DNA from: an uncultured Collinsella sp.
GTDB lineage: Bacteria; Actinomycetota; Coriobacteriia; Coriobacteriales; Coriobacteriaceae
Length of the DNA: 64,000 bases
Assembly: GCA_900541695.1 (NCBI GenBank)
Contig: UQKL01000005.1
Location: 42,671 to 106,670, forward strand
Reading direction: 5' to 3'
In this document: positions 7,745-15,531 of the stretch, one piece after another
Layout of the letters: each line of letters opens with the position of its first letter
Numbering within the stretch: position 1 is the stretch's first letter
The notes under the pieces: model-generated
Seen by the model: the letters and a program-made list of their open reading frames with translations, nothing else
What the model was told of the DNA's origin: nothing
Database searches by the model: none
Translations under genes and position numbers: made by a program

Positions 7745-8464
7745 ATGAAGAGCTTTATTGCCGAGGATTCATTTTGGGAGCTGTTTCCTCAGGCGGCGGT
7801 CGGTGTTGTGGTCGTGGAGGGTATGAAGCCCGCGGCCCAGATACCTCAAGAGGATGTGGACGCGATAGCGGCGCTGCTCGACCGTGCCAATATCGATGCG
7901 GAGCGTCATCTGACCAGCGATACAATCAGCGAGAACGCACCGGTCAAGGCATGGCGCGAGGCCTATCGTCTGTTCAAGACCAAAAAGGGCGCGCGCTGTT
8001 CAATCGAGAACCTGCTCAAGCGCGTGCTCAAGGGCAAGCCGGTGGGCCACATTACGCCCGCGGTGGATATCTATAACACGGTGTCGCTGTCCTATGCACT
8101 GCCCGTGGGAGGCGAGGATCTGCATGCGATTGAGGGGGACCTTCGCTTGAAGGTGACCGACGGCGGGGATGCGTTCCTGCCGCTTGGCGAGGAAGCGGAC
8201 GACCCGACGCTGCCCGGCGAGCTCGCCTACATTGACGATGCGGGCGCCGTGTGCCGCTGCTGGAACTGGCGCGACGGCGTTCGAACGGCTCTATCCGACG
8301 ATTCGGCCGACGCGTTTTTGGCGATTGAGTGCGTAGAGCCCGAGCGTATGGGGGACTGTCAGGCCGCCATCGATCGCTTAGCCGAGCTGCTTGAGCGCTA
8401 TCTGGGGGCGACGGTTGTCGTTAAGACGCTTGTGACCCGCGACAATCCCCGCGTGGAGCTGTAG
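7745..8464 (+). CDS. B3/B4 tRNA-binding-domain protein (PheRS beta B3/4-like)
   Basis: A 239-residue free-standing protein with the B3/B4 fold found in the phenylalanyl-tRNA synthetase beta chain, where it edits mischarged tRNA. The family signature DIYNTVSLSYALPVGGED is in the middle (around 115-132). Free-standing copies are thought to act in tRNA or aminoacyl-ester hydrolysis, but the substrate is unproven. The ATG at 7745 follows GAAGGGAGC; a longer frame starting at 7703 would overlap the leader hairpins and is not preferred. An attenuator-like leader precedes it and an F1 palindrome follows 29 bases after the stop. Confidence 0.8.
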   Translation: MKSFIAEDSFWELFPQAAVGVVVVEGMKPAAQIPQEDVDAIAALLDRANIDAERHLTSDTISENAPVKAWREAYRLFKTKKGARCSIENLLKRVLKGKPVGHITPAVDIYNTVSLSYALPVGGEDLHAIEGDLRLKVTDGGDAFLPLGEEADDPTLPGELAYIDDAGAVCRCWNWRDGVRTALSDDSADAFLAIECVEPERMGDCQAAIDRLAELLERYLGATVVVKTLVTRDNPRVEL

Positions 8465-8492
8465 CAACTTCTGCAAATCATACTCGCCGGTC

Positions 8493-8533
8493 AAAACCAC
8501 CACAAAGGTGCCTGTCCCCTTTGTGGTGGTTTT
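8493..8533 (+). repeat. 41-bp palindrome, family F1 copy 2 (terminator-like)
   Basis: Arms 8493-8508 and 8518-8533 are perfect 16-base complements around TGCCTGTCC. It is the same element as at 7533 but inverted. It ends in TTTTT and should terminate the B3/B4 transcript. Confidence 0.9.
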
Positions 8534-8637
8534 TATGTTGATGAGTTAACAAATAGGGCGCGCAGTGCTGGCGGCCGCTGGGTACGGTTAAGATGTTTAC
8601 CCGTTAGCATTATGCAAGCGAAAGGCGGTCGTCTCCC

Positions 8638-9087
8638 ATGCAGCAGAGCGACGAGACACGTTTCGAGGACTTTGTCGGACTGATCAGCGGACTCTACAAG
8701 GAGATCCAGCGCATTAAGACATCTGAGGGCGCAAGGCTGGGCCTTAAGGGCTCCGACATCATGTGCCTGTACTATCTTGAGCGCAGCAAGGACGGCCTGA
8801 CTGGTGCCGACCTCGCCCGCATGGCTGGCGTGACCCGCGCTGCCGTCTCGCGCACGCTGGCGCATCTGGAGGAGGGCGGCTACGTCGAAGTCGACGATTC
8901 GGGCGATGCCGCCGTTAAGTATCGCGCCCCGGTTCGCCTGACCACGTTGGGCGGCGAGAGCATGAACGAGGCCGATTGTATTATTCGTGAAGTGCTCGAC
9001 ACCACCGGCAAGGCCATGGGCGTGGAGCAGCGTGAGCAGATGTATGCGTCGCTGCGTACGATTCTCAACACCTTGCGCGAGCTGTAG
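8638..9087 (+). CDS. MarR-family transcriptional regulator
   Basis: A 149-residue winged-helix DNA-binding protein. The core DLARMAGVTRAAVSRTLAHL (around 61-80) is the helix-turn-helix, followed by a wing and a C-terminal dimerisation helix, as in MarR. Length is typical. It is followed 119 bases later by a degV-type gene on the same strand, so it may control that gene or a shared lipid-related pathway; the ligand is unknown. The ribosome site before ATG 8638 is weak (AAAGGCGG). Confidence 0.85.
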   Translation: MQQSDETRFEDFVGLISGLYKEIQRIKTSEGARLGLKGSDIMCLYYLERSKDGLTGADLARMAGVTRAAVSRTLAHLEEGGYVEVDDSGDAAVKYRAPVRLTTLGGESMNEADCIIREVLDTTGKAMGVEQREQMYASLRTILNTLREL

Positions 9088-9206
9088 GGCCGCCTGGGCA
9101 TTTGCTTCCCATTAACAACTGCATCGTCCCGTTTAAGCGCGTATACCGTGCCGGGGCATTGCTGTCAAAATTCCCTGCGCGGGACCTGCGCAAGAAAGGA
9201 TTCGCT

Positions 9207-10061
9207 ATGTCCGTCCGCATTATTACCGATTCCGCAAGCGATATGTCGCCGGCCGAGCATCCGGCACTGGCCGTTTTGCCGCTGTCCGTCACCTTTGGCA
9301 CCGATGTGTTCATGGATGGCATCGACATCGATCACCAGCGCTTTTACGAGATGCTCGTGGAGCGCGATGAGCTGCCCAAGACCGGTCAGGTCAACCCGTA
9401 CGCGTTTTCGCAGGCTATCGCCGAGGTTCGCGAAGCCGGCGATGAGGCTGTGATTATTACCGTGGGCGCTAAGCTCTCGGGCACCAATCAGAGCGCCCGT
9501 ACCGCGCTAGCCGAGGCGCCGGGCGGCGATGTGTACGTGGTTGATAGCAACAACGTCACCCTGGGTGAACGCATCCTGGTTGAGTATGCGCTGCGCTTGG
9601 TGGACGAGGGCCGTAGCGCGGCCCAGATCGCGGCGGCGGTCGAGGCCGTGCGCGACCGCGTGGTGGTTATCGGCCTGCTCGAGACGCTGGAGTACCTGGT
9701 GCGCGGCGGTCGCCTGTCTGCTGCTGCCGGCGCCGTGGGTACGCTGCTCAACGTAAAGCCTGTGGTAGCTGTCGAGGACGGCCTGATCGTGCAGCTGGGC
9801 AAGGCACGCGGTTCCAAGAACGGACGTAACCTGCTCAACCAGAAGGTCGAAAAGGCGGGCGGTATCGACTTTTCCATGCCGCTGGCGCTCGGCTATACGG
9901 GCCTTTCGGATGCGGTGCTCAAGAAGTATATCGAGGACAGCGCGGCACTGTGGGCTGGCCACACCGAGGGCGAGCTGCCCGTTCACACCATCGGTGCCAC
10001 CATCGGTACCCACGTAGGCCCCGGTGCCGTAGCCGTAGCCTTCTTCCAGCCCGCCAACTAA
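9207..10061 (+). CDS. DegV-family fatty-acid-binding protein
   Basis: A 284-residue cytosolic protein of the DegV/FakB family. These proteins bind a fatty acid and present it to the kinase FakA for phosphorylation and entry to phospholipid synthesis. The start IITDSASDMS, the KTGQVNPYAF segment (around 59-68) and GAKLSGTNQSA (around 89-99) match the family. The ATG at 9207 follows AAGAAAGGA. No fakA is in the window. The adjacent upstream MarR gene is a plausible regulator. A perfect F4 inverted repeat begins 14 bases after the stop. Confidence 0.88.
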   Translation: MSVRIITDSASDMSPAEHPALAVLPLSVTFGTDVFMDGIDIDHQRFYEMLVERDELPKTGQVNPYAFSQAIAEVREAGDEAVIITVGAKLSGTNQSARTALAEAPGGDVYVVDSNNVTLGERILVEYALRLVDEGRSAAQIAAAVEAVRDRVVVIGLLETLEYLVRGGRLSAAAGAVGTLLNVKPVVAVEDGLIVQLGKARGSKNGRNLLNQKVEKAGGIDFSMPLALGYTGLSDAVLKKYIEDSAALWAGHTEGELPVHTIGATIGTHVGPGAVAVAFFQPAN

Positions 10062-10074
10062 CCAACCTGCCAAC

Positions 10075-10164
10075 AAATGATCCCTTGGGGACGGAGGAAA
10101 ACGGATCATCGACCGCACGGAGGCCGCGAATGATCCGTTTTCCTCCGTCCCCAAGGGATCATTT
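10075..10164. repeat. 35-bp perfect inverted repeat with GGGAC core (family F4)
   Basis: Arms 10075-10109 and 10130-10164 are perfect reverse complements around a 20-base loop. Each arm is itself a small hairpin (ATGATCC with GGATCAT) enclosing TTGGGGACGGAGG. A half copy lies at 26268-26298 and a decayed copy near 17033. Confidence 0.9.
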
Positions 10165-10198
10165 CTTTATGCTGTTAATGCGGAGAAGGGAGCGAGCG

Positions 10199-10519
10199 AT
10201 GGCGTCTGAGGGCTTTTTTGAACGGGTGTACGAGGTGGTCGAGCAGATCCCCGAAGGGATGGTCGCCACGTATGGTCAGGTGGCGCTGCTTGCCGGTCGT
10301 CCACGAAGTGCGCGGTACGTGGGGTATGCCCTGCACAGCAATCCGCGCCCCGGCGAGATACCCTGCCATCGCGTGGTGTTTGCCGACGGGCGCATATGCG
10401 AGGGTTTTGCTTTTGGCGGTCCCGATGCTCAACGTGAGCTTTTGCTAGGGGAGGGTGTGGCGTTTAAGGACGACATGCATGTAGACTTGGCCGCCTGTCG
10501 CTGGCCAGCAGGGTTTTAG
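10199..10519 (+). CDS. MGMT/ATL-type DNA alkyltransferase domain protein
   Basis: A 106-residue single-domain protein related to the C-terminal domain of O6-alkylguanine-DNA alkyltransferase, which removes alkyl groups from guanine. The active-site motif IPCHRVV (around 62-68) keeps the acceptor Cys, so it may be a true methyltransferase rather than a Cys-less ATL. It lacks the N-terminal domain of full MGMT, which is common in short bacterial homologues. The ATG at 10199 follows GGAGAAGGGAGC. It sits between two palindromes (F4 upstream, F1 downstream). Confidence 0.85.
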   Translation: MASEGFFERVYEVVEQIPEGMVATYGQVALLAGRPRSARYVGYALHSNPRPGEIPCHRVVFADGRICEGFAFGGPDAQRELLLGEGVAFKDDMHVDLAACRWPAGF

Positions 10520-10535
10520 CGGCTCTACTGTGGCC

Positions 10536-10576
10536 AAAACCGCCACAAAGGTGCCTGTCCCCTTTGCGGCGGTTTT
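10536..10576 (+). repeat. 41-bp palindrome, family F1 copy 3
   Basis: Same architecture as the copies at 7533 and 8493, with arms changed to GCC/GGC. One arm change is matched by its partner (compensatory) and one is not. It lies 16 bases after the alkyltransferase stop and ends in TTTT. Confidence 0.85.
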
Positions 10577-10656
10577 CCGTTGTAGGTTTACCGGGGCTAA
10601 CTTATGGAGAAGCTATGGCGGCTCATATTGATGCTGCAAAGTAAACCACGGTGAAC

Positions 10657-10808
10657 TATATTTTATTCAACAACGGAGCGGGCAATAGGCGATGAAAAAG
10701 CCTGCCCTGTTGAGTTTGATTCGCATCCCTCCCCTCTGTGCGATTCAACGGTGTACTTCGGGAACGGGCCCGCTGGCAACTAACTGCCAGCGGGCCTGTT
10801 CCTGTTTG
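10657..10808 (+). ncRNA. candidate small RNA with three tandem hairpins
   Basis: A TATATT -10 (10657-10662; weak -35 CTGCAA at 10634) precedes three stems. Hairpin 1 (10671-10712) has CAAC/GTTG, GGGC/GCCC and AGGC/GCCT. Hairpin 2 pairs 10716-10725 with 10739-10748 with one mismatch. Hairpin 3 (10761-10802) is an 18-base stem with one mismatch and a 6-base loop, followed by TGTTTG. No open frame fits. The RNA class is not recognised. The rest of the 10520-10912 gap holds an F1 palindrome and the trpS terminator. Confidence 0.4.
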
Positions 10809-10849
10809 TCGGGGGAGTGCAATGGGCAGAGCCGAACCGGTCGGGCACC

Positions 10850-10877
10850 AAAAAAGGCGGACGCCGTAGCGCCCGCC
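10850..10877 (-). terminator. trpS terminator
   Basis: On the minus strand a GC-rich stem (10877-10869 with 10864-10856) runs directly into six T residues. It lies 36 bases after the trpS stop. Confidence 0.85.
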
Positions 10878-10912
10878 CTATAGCAATCGAAAGTTCTAGC
10901 CAGCAGATCGAT

Positions 10913-11962
10913 CTAGTACACCATGCCCATGGCGTCCTGAACCTCGGCCAGGGTCTGCTCGGCAATCTCGTTGGCGCGACGGTTGCCCTCGTGCAGCACG
11001 TCCTTCACATAGTCCAGATCGTTCTCATAGCGCTGACGACGCTCGCGGATCGGCGCGAAGTACTCGTTGACGGCCTCGGTCACGTACTTCTTGAGCTGGC
11101 CGGAGCCGGCCATGCCAATCTCCTCGGCAATCTCGACCTCGGAACGGCCAGTGCAGATGGCGGCGGTTGAAAGCAGGCCGGACACGCCGGGGCGGTTCTC
11201 GGGATCGAACGTGATCATGCGCTCGGAGTCGGTCTGGCTCTTCTTGATGCGCTTGGCCGTCTCCTCGGCGGTCATCGAGATGTTGATGGCGTTGCCGTAG
11301 CTCTTGCTCATCTTGCGACCGTCCAGGCCCGGCAGTAGCGGGGTCTCGGACAGCAGCGCTTCGACCTCGGGGAACACTTTGCCGTAGCGGTTGTTAAAGC
11401 GGCGGGCGATGGTGCGGGTGAGCTCGATGTGCGGCAGCTGGTCGCGACCGACGGGCACCACATTGCCCTTGCAGAACAGGATGTCGCAGGCCTGGTGCAC
11501 CGGGTAGGTGAGCAGAAGGCCGGTGAGCTCGTGGCCCGAGGCCTCCATCTCGGCCTTGACCGTGGGGTTGCGCGCCAGCTCGGCCTCGGAGACCAGCGAC
11601 AGGAACGGCAGCATGAGCTGGTTGGCGGCGGGCACGGCGGAGTGCACGTAGATCATGGTCTTGTCGGGGTCGATGCCGCAGGCAAGGTAGTCCATGACCA
11701 TGTTGTACACGTTGTCCTGGATGTGCTCGGTCGTGTCGCGGTCAGTGATGACCTGGTAGTCGGCGATGAGCACGTTGGTCTTGGCGCCCATGTTCTGCAG
11801 CTCAACACGGCCCTTGAGGGTGCCGAAGTAGTGACCCAGGTGCAGACGGCCGGTGGGGCGGTCGCCGGTGAGCATGGTGAACTTCTCGGGCGTTTTGGCC
11901 AGGCCCTCGCGAATGGCGTTGCTCTTTTGCAGCGCGACTTCGTAGCTGTTCTCGTTTGGCAT
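10913..11962 (-). CDS. trpS: tryptophanyl-tRNA synthetase
   Basis: A 349-residue class Ic synthetase that charges tRNA-Trp. The HIGH-type motif is GRLHLGHYFG (around 35-44) and the KMSKS loop is GRKMSKSYGN (around 210). Length fits bacterial TrpRS. The ATG at 11962 follows TTAGGAG; upstream in-frame codons have no ribosome site. The gene appears monocistronic with its own terminator. The 160-base leader shows no obvious T-box. Confidence 0.95.
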   Translation of the reverse strand: MPNENSYEVALQKSNAIREGLAKTPEKFTMLTGDRPTGRLHLGHYFGTLKGRVELQNMGAKTNVLIADYQVITDRDTTEHIQDNVYNMVMDYLACGIDPDKTMIYVHSAVPAANQLMLPFLSLVSEAELARNPTVKAEMEASGHELTGLLLTYPVHQACDILFCKGNVVPVGRDQLPHIELTRTIARRFNNRYGKVFPEVEALLSETPLLPGLDGRKMSKSYGNAINISMTAEETAKRIKKSQTDSERMITFDPENRPGVSGLLSTAAICTGRSEVEIAEEIGMAGSGQLKKYVTEAVNEYFAPIRERRQRYENDLDYVKDVLHEGNRRANEIAEQTLAEVQDAMGMVY

Positions 11963-12121
11963 GATTGCTCCTAACGTATGTTCATGGGTCAAGATGATAA
12001 CGCGTTTATTGGAGGGTCGGGGCGTAAGTACGCGAGGGGCTGGCAAGGGGTGGCTTACGCGATTGATGCGATGTAGTTGCACTTGGTCAGCGATGCCTTG
12101 GCACATTCTCGGCAGCTTACC

Positions 12122-13321
12122 CTAGAGCTTGTGGTGGCGCTCTTCCTTACGTTCCTCGGCTGCCTGCTCCTCCTGCTTAAAGGCGGGGTCGTCGGGGGTG
12201 ACGAGCTCATCCTCGTGCGTGCGCTTGTTGTAATGGTGGCGCAGCACGGGCTCAAACAGATGTAGATGCTTGGCAAAGGCCGCCGAGCCAATGGCGAGCA
12301 CGGTAAAGATGAGCACGCGCATGGGCACCTCGACCTGGTTGATCGCGGCGGCGCCGGCCGAAAGCATAATGCACCAGGCGTAGATGAGGAGCACTGCCTG
12401 TTTTTGGTTGTAGCCCTCTTGGATCAGGCGGTGGTGGATGTGGCCCTTGTCGGCCTGCCCGATGCTAATGTGGGCGCGCTTGCGGCGCACGATGGCGCTA
12501 AACGTGTCGATGATGGGCACGCCGGCAACGATGAGCGGGATGATAAGCGAGGTGAGCGCGGCGGTGCGGCTCACGTTGAGTAGCGAGATGGAGCCCAGCG
12601 CAAAGCCCAGAAGCAGCGACCCCGAGTCGCCCAAGAAGATGCTTGCGGGGTTGAAGTTGTAGCGCAAAAAGGCCAGACAGGCGCCAAAGAGCGCAATGGA
12701 GAGCGCGGCGGCGTCGATGCGGCCCGAGAGAACGGCCATCGAAAACATGGTGAACGACGCGATGCCGCAGATGCCCGTGGCTAAGCCGTCGAGGCCGTCG
12801 ATGAGGTTAATGATGTTCGTGAATGCCACCAGATAGATCACGGTGATGGGGTAGGCGAGCCATCCGAGCATGATCTCGCCGGGGGCAAACGGGTTGACGA
12901 TGACGCCGATCCGTAGGCCGCCGATACAGGCGATAAGCGCGGCGAGGACCTGTCCGGCCAGCTTTTGCTTGGGCTTGAGCTGGAAGACGTCGTCGATAGC
13001 GCCGGTCGCAAAGATGACGGTAAAAGAAAGCGCAAGTATGGGGTAGCTGATGTGCAGACGGGGGTGGGGCACCAAAACGGGCGGCCAACCCAGGTACCAG
13101 GTGCCTAGGATTTGCACAATACAGGCAACGACCAGGCCCAAAAACACCGCCGTTCCGCCCAAACGCGGGATGGGCTTGGTGTTGATGCGGCGCTTAGAAG
13201 GATAGTCGACGGCGTCGAGCTTAATTGCCAAGCGCTTGACCAGGGGCACCGTGAGGAAGGTCGTGATGAAGGCCGCCGCTGCCACGCATAGATACGGTAT
13301 GTAGCTCGGGGATGAAGCCAT
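12122..13321 (-). CDS. undecaprenyl-phosphate GlcNAc-1-phosphate transferase (WecA/TagO type)
   Basis: A 399-residue polytopic membrane enzyme of the MraY/WecA family that moves a sugar-1-phosphate from a UDP-sugar to undecaprenyl phosphate, the first step of teichoic acid or surface polysaccharide synthesis. Signature motifs are NLIDGLDGLATG, FLGDSGSLLLG and the HIHH loop in DKGHIHHRL, which places it with WecA/TagO rather than MraY. About ten membrane segments end near residue 340 and a charged tail follows. The start at 13321 is chosen by family length, since no ribosome site is visible there or at the upstream ATG codons. Confidence 0.88.
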   Translation of the reverse strand: MASSPSYIPYLCVAAAAFITTFLTVPLVKRLAIKLDAVDYPSKRRINTKPIPRLGGTAVFLGLVVACIVQILGTWYLGWPPVLVPHPRLHISYPILALSFTVIFATGAIDDVFQLKPKQKLAGQVLAALIACIGGLRIGVIVNPFAPGEIMLGWLAYPITVIYLVAFTNIINLIDGLDGLATGICGIASFTMFSMAVLSGRIDAAALSIALFGACLAFLRYNFNPASIFLGDSGSLLLGFALGSISLLNVSRTAALTSLIIPLIVAGVPIIDTFSAIVRRKRAHISIGQADKGHIHHRLIQEGYNQKQAVLLIYAWCIMLSAGAAAINQVEVPMRVLIFTVLAIGSAAFAKHLHLFEPVLRHHYNKRTHEDELVTPDDPAFKQEEQAAEERKEERHHKL

Positions 13322-13452
13322 GAATCTAAAAACCGCCAAGCGTCGAAGGAAAAGGTCAAAGGTTGCTAAGCGCAAAGGGCATAGCCGAACCATGATACTC
13401 GACCAAGGGGGGTGCATGGAATTGCACGCAGCGATAATCACGCGCTTACCAG

Positions 13453-13481
13453 ATATTAGGGTATTGTCGATGGCTTGTCGG
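13453..13481 (-). promoter_or_regulatory. promoter for the WecA/TagO-type gene
   Basis: On the minus strand CCGACA (13481-13476), 17 bases, TAATAT (13458-13453). It implies a 5' leader of about 125 bases. Confidence 0.4.
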
Positions 13482-13511
13482 GATACCGGCGGGGATCCAT
13501 ATGGGCTGTAA

Positions 13512-13538
13512 TGGTGGTTTTCGGCAAATGAAAACCAC
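13512..13538. terminator. GTGGTTTTC hairpin
   Basis: A perfect stem of GGTGGTTTTC and GAAAACCACC around a 6-base loop, upstream of the TagO-type promoter. It probably insulates that gene from transcription arriving on the minus strand. Confidence 0.45.
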
Positions 13539-13564
13539 CCCCCACGTTACGAAAATGAACCCAC

Positions 13565-13717
13565 CTAAAACAGGTGGGTGCCCTCATCGACTGTTCCAGC
13601 GTCCTTAACAACGAAGGATACCTGTACTAGGTACGACTGTGTGGGCTCCCTAAATAAACGCGACGGTTCACCCAGTTGCTCCGCGGGGGGCGGAATACCT
13701 ACATCATAAAGCGGCAC
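13565..13717 (-). CDS. possible 50-residue small protein or gene remnant
   Basis: This minus-strand frame, from GTG 13717 to a TAG at 13567-13565, encodes 50 residues with protein-like composition (it ends FVVKDAGTVDEGTHLF). Its lower GC and mixed third positions differ from a GC-driven shadow frame. The stop codon lies inside a perfect hairpin (CCCACCT/AGGTGGG, 13560-13577). The ribosome site is weak (GGAA). It could be a short real gene or the C-terminal remnant of a lost gene. No family was recognised. Confidence 0.3.
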   Translation of the reverse strand: MPLYDVGIPPPAEQLGEPSRLFREPTQSYLVQVSFVVKDAGTVDEGTHLF

Positions 13718-13846
13718 TTTGTCGATTCCAGTCTTGACATTACAAAATTCGTGTCGGACGATTACGGCGCCTTGGGCTTGGAGCCGTCTGTGCGGTCCGG
13801 GCTTTTGCGTTTGAGCTGCTGAATCGTTGTTTTGGAGCATGTTTTT

Positions 13847-14785
13847 ATGCCGACGTCGTTGACCGAACTTTTTTCGCCCGCCTGCCATTTGTGTCCACGC
13901 CGTTGCGGCGCGGCGCGCGACGAGGGCACGCGTGGCGTGTGCGGCGCCGACGACACGCTTAAGGTCGCCCGCGCGGCGCTCCATATGTGGGAGGAGCCGC
14001 CCATCTCGGGCGAGGCCGGCTCGGGCACGATTTTCTTTAGTGGCTGTTCGCTCAAATGCGTCTACTGTCAAAACCACGAGATCTCGACGGGCAATTTCGG
14101 TCTTGAGATTTCGCCCGAGCGTTTGGTCGAGATTATGCTGGAGCTGCAGGACCAGGGCGCCAACAACATCAACCTGGTGACTGCGACGCATTATGCTCAC
14201 CTGCTGCCGGTCGCGATTACCGCAGCGCGGGCGCGCAGGCTGGTCATCCCGATCGTCTACAACACGAGCGGCTATGAGCGGGCGAGTGCCGTGGCTGCCC
14301 TGGGTGACCTGGTTGATGTGTGGCTCACTGACTTTAAATATGCCGATGCCGGGCTTGCGCAGTCGCTTTCTCATATTAAGGATTACCCACGCGTGGCCGT
14401 GTCGGGTCTGGCCCAGATGGCGCGCGAGATCGAGCGCCGCGGGGGAGAGCTGGTGGACGAGGACGGACTCATGAAGCGCGGCATGATCGTGCGTCACCTG
14501 GTGCTGCCGGGGCATGCGGACGATTCGTGTCGCGTACTGGACCTGGTGTGGCAGACGGTGGGCGACGTGCCGATTTCGGTCATGAACCAGTACACGCCCA
14601 ATGCGCTCATGCGCGAGCAAGGCGGCGAGTTAGCACGCGCCGTGACGCGCGAGGAGTACGAGCAGGTGCTCGACCATGCCGACGACCTGGGCTTTACGAC
14701 GATGTTCTGGCAAGAGGGCGGCGCGGTAGACGAGAGCTTCACCCCAGCCTTCGACACCACCGGCGTCCTCACCAGCGCAAAGTAG
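13847..14785 (+). CDS. radical SAM protein, PflA-like (AmmeMemoRadiSam-related)
   Basis: A 312-residue cytosolic radical SAM enzyme. The [4Fe-4S] motif CSLKCVYCQ (CxxxCxxC, around 66-73) is intact. An N-terminal Cys cluster CHLCPRRCG (around 14-22) resembles extra ligands in PflA-like single-domain proteins. It is most like the stand-alone pyruvate-formate-lyase-activating-enzyme-like family of unknown substrate, since no glycyl-radical enzyme lies next to it. The ATG at 13847 has GGAG nine bases upstream; an earlier TTG at 13832 is less likely. Confidence 0.85.
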   Translation: MPTSLTELFSPACHLCPRRCGAARDEGTRGVCGADDTLKVARAALHMWEEPPISGEAGSGTIFFSGCSLKCVYCQNHEISTGNFGLEISPERLVEIMLELQDQGANNINLVTATHYAHLLPVAITAARARRLVIPIVYNTSGYERASAVAALGDLVDVWLTDFKYADAGLAQSLSHIKDYPRVAVSGLAQMAREIERRGGELVDEDGLMKRGMIVRHLVLPGHADDSCRVLDLVWQTVGDVPISVMNQYTPNALMREQGGELARAVTREEYEQVLDHADDLGFTTMFWQEGGAVDESFTPAFDTTGVLTSAK

Positions 14786-14849
14786 CGCGTTTGCCGATGA
14801 TTTTTCTGGGACGGGGATTAAAAAATCATTAGGAGTAGTCTTTTTGGGC

Positions 14850-14877
14850 GTTGACAGTTGGCGAGCCGTAGGTAAAA
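14850..14877 (+). promoter_or_regulatory. tRNA-Ala promoter
   Basis: TTGACA (14850-14855), 16 bases, TAAAAT (14872-14877), ending 14 bases before the tRNA. It is the best sigma-A match in the window. Confidence 0.8.
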
Positions 14878-14891
14878 TATCAACTTGTCCT

Positions 14892-14964
14892 GGGGACGTA
14901 GCTCAGTTGGGAGAGCGCTGCCGTCGCATGGCAGAGGCCGAGGGTTCGACTCCCTTCGTCTCCA
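14892..14964 (+). tRNA. tRNA-Ala (anticodon CGC)
   Basis: A complete cloverleaf: acceptor GGGGACG/CGTCTCC, anticodon stem CTGCC/GGCAG and loop GTCGCAT, giving anticodon CGC. Discriminator A; the 3' CCA is not encoded. Confidence 0.95.
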
Positions 14965-14980
14965 CCCTTGGATTTGATAA

Positions 14981-15010
14981 GCCGTCGACATTGTGTCGGC
15001 GGCTTTTTTT
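14981..15010 (+). terminator. terminator after tRNA-Ala
   Basis: A stem of 14981-14990 with 14994-15003 followed by seven T residues. It ends 18 bases before the next start codon. Confidence 0.85.
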
Positions 15011-15028
15011 GAAAGAAAGGGCTGTACC

Positions 15029-15448
15029 ATGGCCGAGCTTGAGTCCCAACCATTGTCCGACGAGGAGCGCGCCGAGTTGGAAGAGCTCCGCGCCGAGAAG
15101 GCTCGTCGCGAGGCCCAGGAAGAGGCACGCCGCGAGCGTGAGGAGCTGGCCGCCCTGCGCGCCGAGCGTGCGAAGGCCGATGAGGCCGCTGCCAAGGCCG
15201 CATCCGAGCCGGCGCCCGCCGCGTCCAAACCTCAGCCTAAAAAAGTCGCTCGTCCCAAGCCCGTCGATTCTAAGCCGAGCCGTGACGAGATGACGTTTGC
15301 CCAGCGCATGGTCACCTCTAAAGAGCCTGTGGACGAGGACGATATCCCCGGCATGCCGCCGGCTCAAAAGCTCATCATCGCGCTCGCCCTGATTGGGTTT
15401 ATCGTCTTTATGGGCTACACGATCACGGGCAGCATGGGGCTGCACTAA
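15029..15448 (+). CDS. coiled-coil protein with C-terminal membrane anchor
   Basis: A 139-residue protein of unknown function. Residues 5-55 are highly charged with a heptad-like Glu/Arg/Ala/Leu pattern, consistent with a coiled coil. An Ala/Pro/Lys linker follows, and residues about 113-133 (LIIALALIGFIVFMGYTI) form one membrane segment near the C-terminus. The layout suggests a tail-anchored cytoplasmic protein. The ATG at 15029 follows AAAGGG. It lies between tRNA-Ala and pncB and may be read from the tRNA promoter only if the terminator is bypassed. Confidence 0.6.
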   Translation: MAELESQPLSDEERAELEELRAEKARREAQEEARREREELAALRAERAKADEAAAKAASEPAPAASKPQPKKVARPKPVDSKPSRDEMTFAQRMVTSKEPVDEDDIPGMPPAQKLIIALALIGFIVFMGYTITGSMGLH

Positions 15449-15531
15449 CCGAACCGCACCCGGCGCCCCGCTCGCGTATTCCGCACCGCCCAACCCTCAA
15501 CCTCTGTACAACATATTCGAAAGGTCGCCCC

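Noticed and set aside
13560..13740. 6S RNA on the minus strand upstream of the TagO-type gene
   Set aside because: The sequence folds into separate small hairpins, not one long rod with a central bubble, and the strand reads as protein-like codons.
13718..14620. Long antisense frame over the radical SAM gene
   Set aside because: Only its last 50 codons, outside the radical SAM gene, look protein-like. The rest is a shadow.
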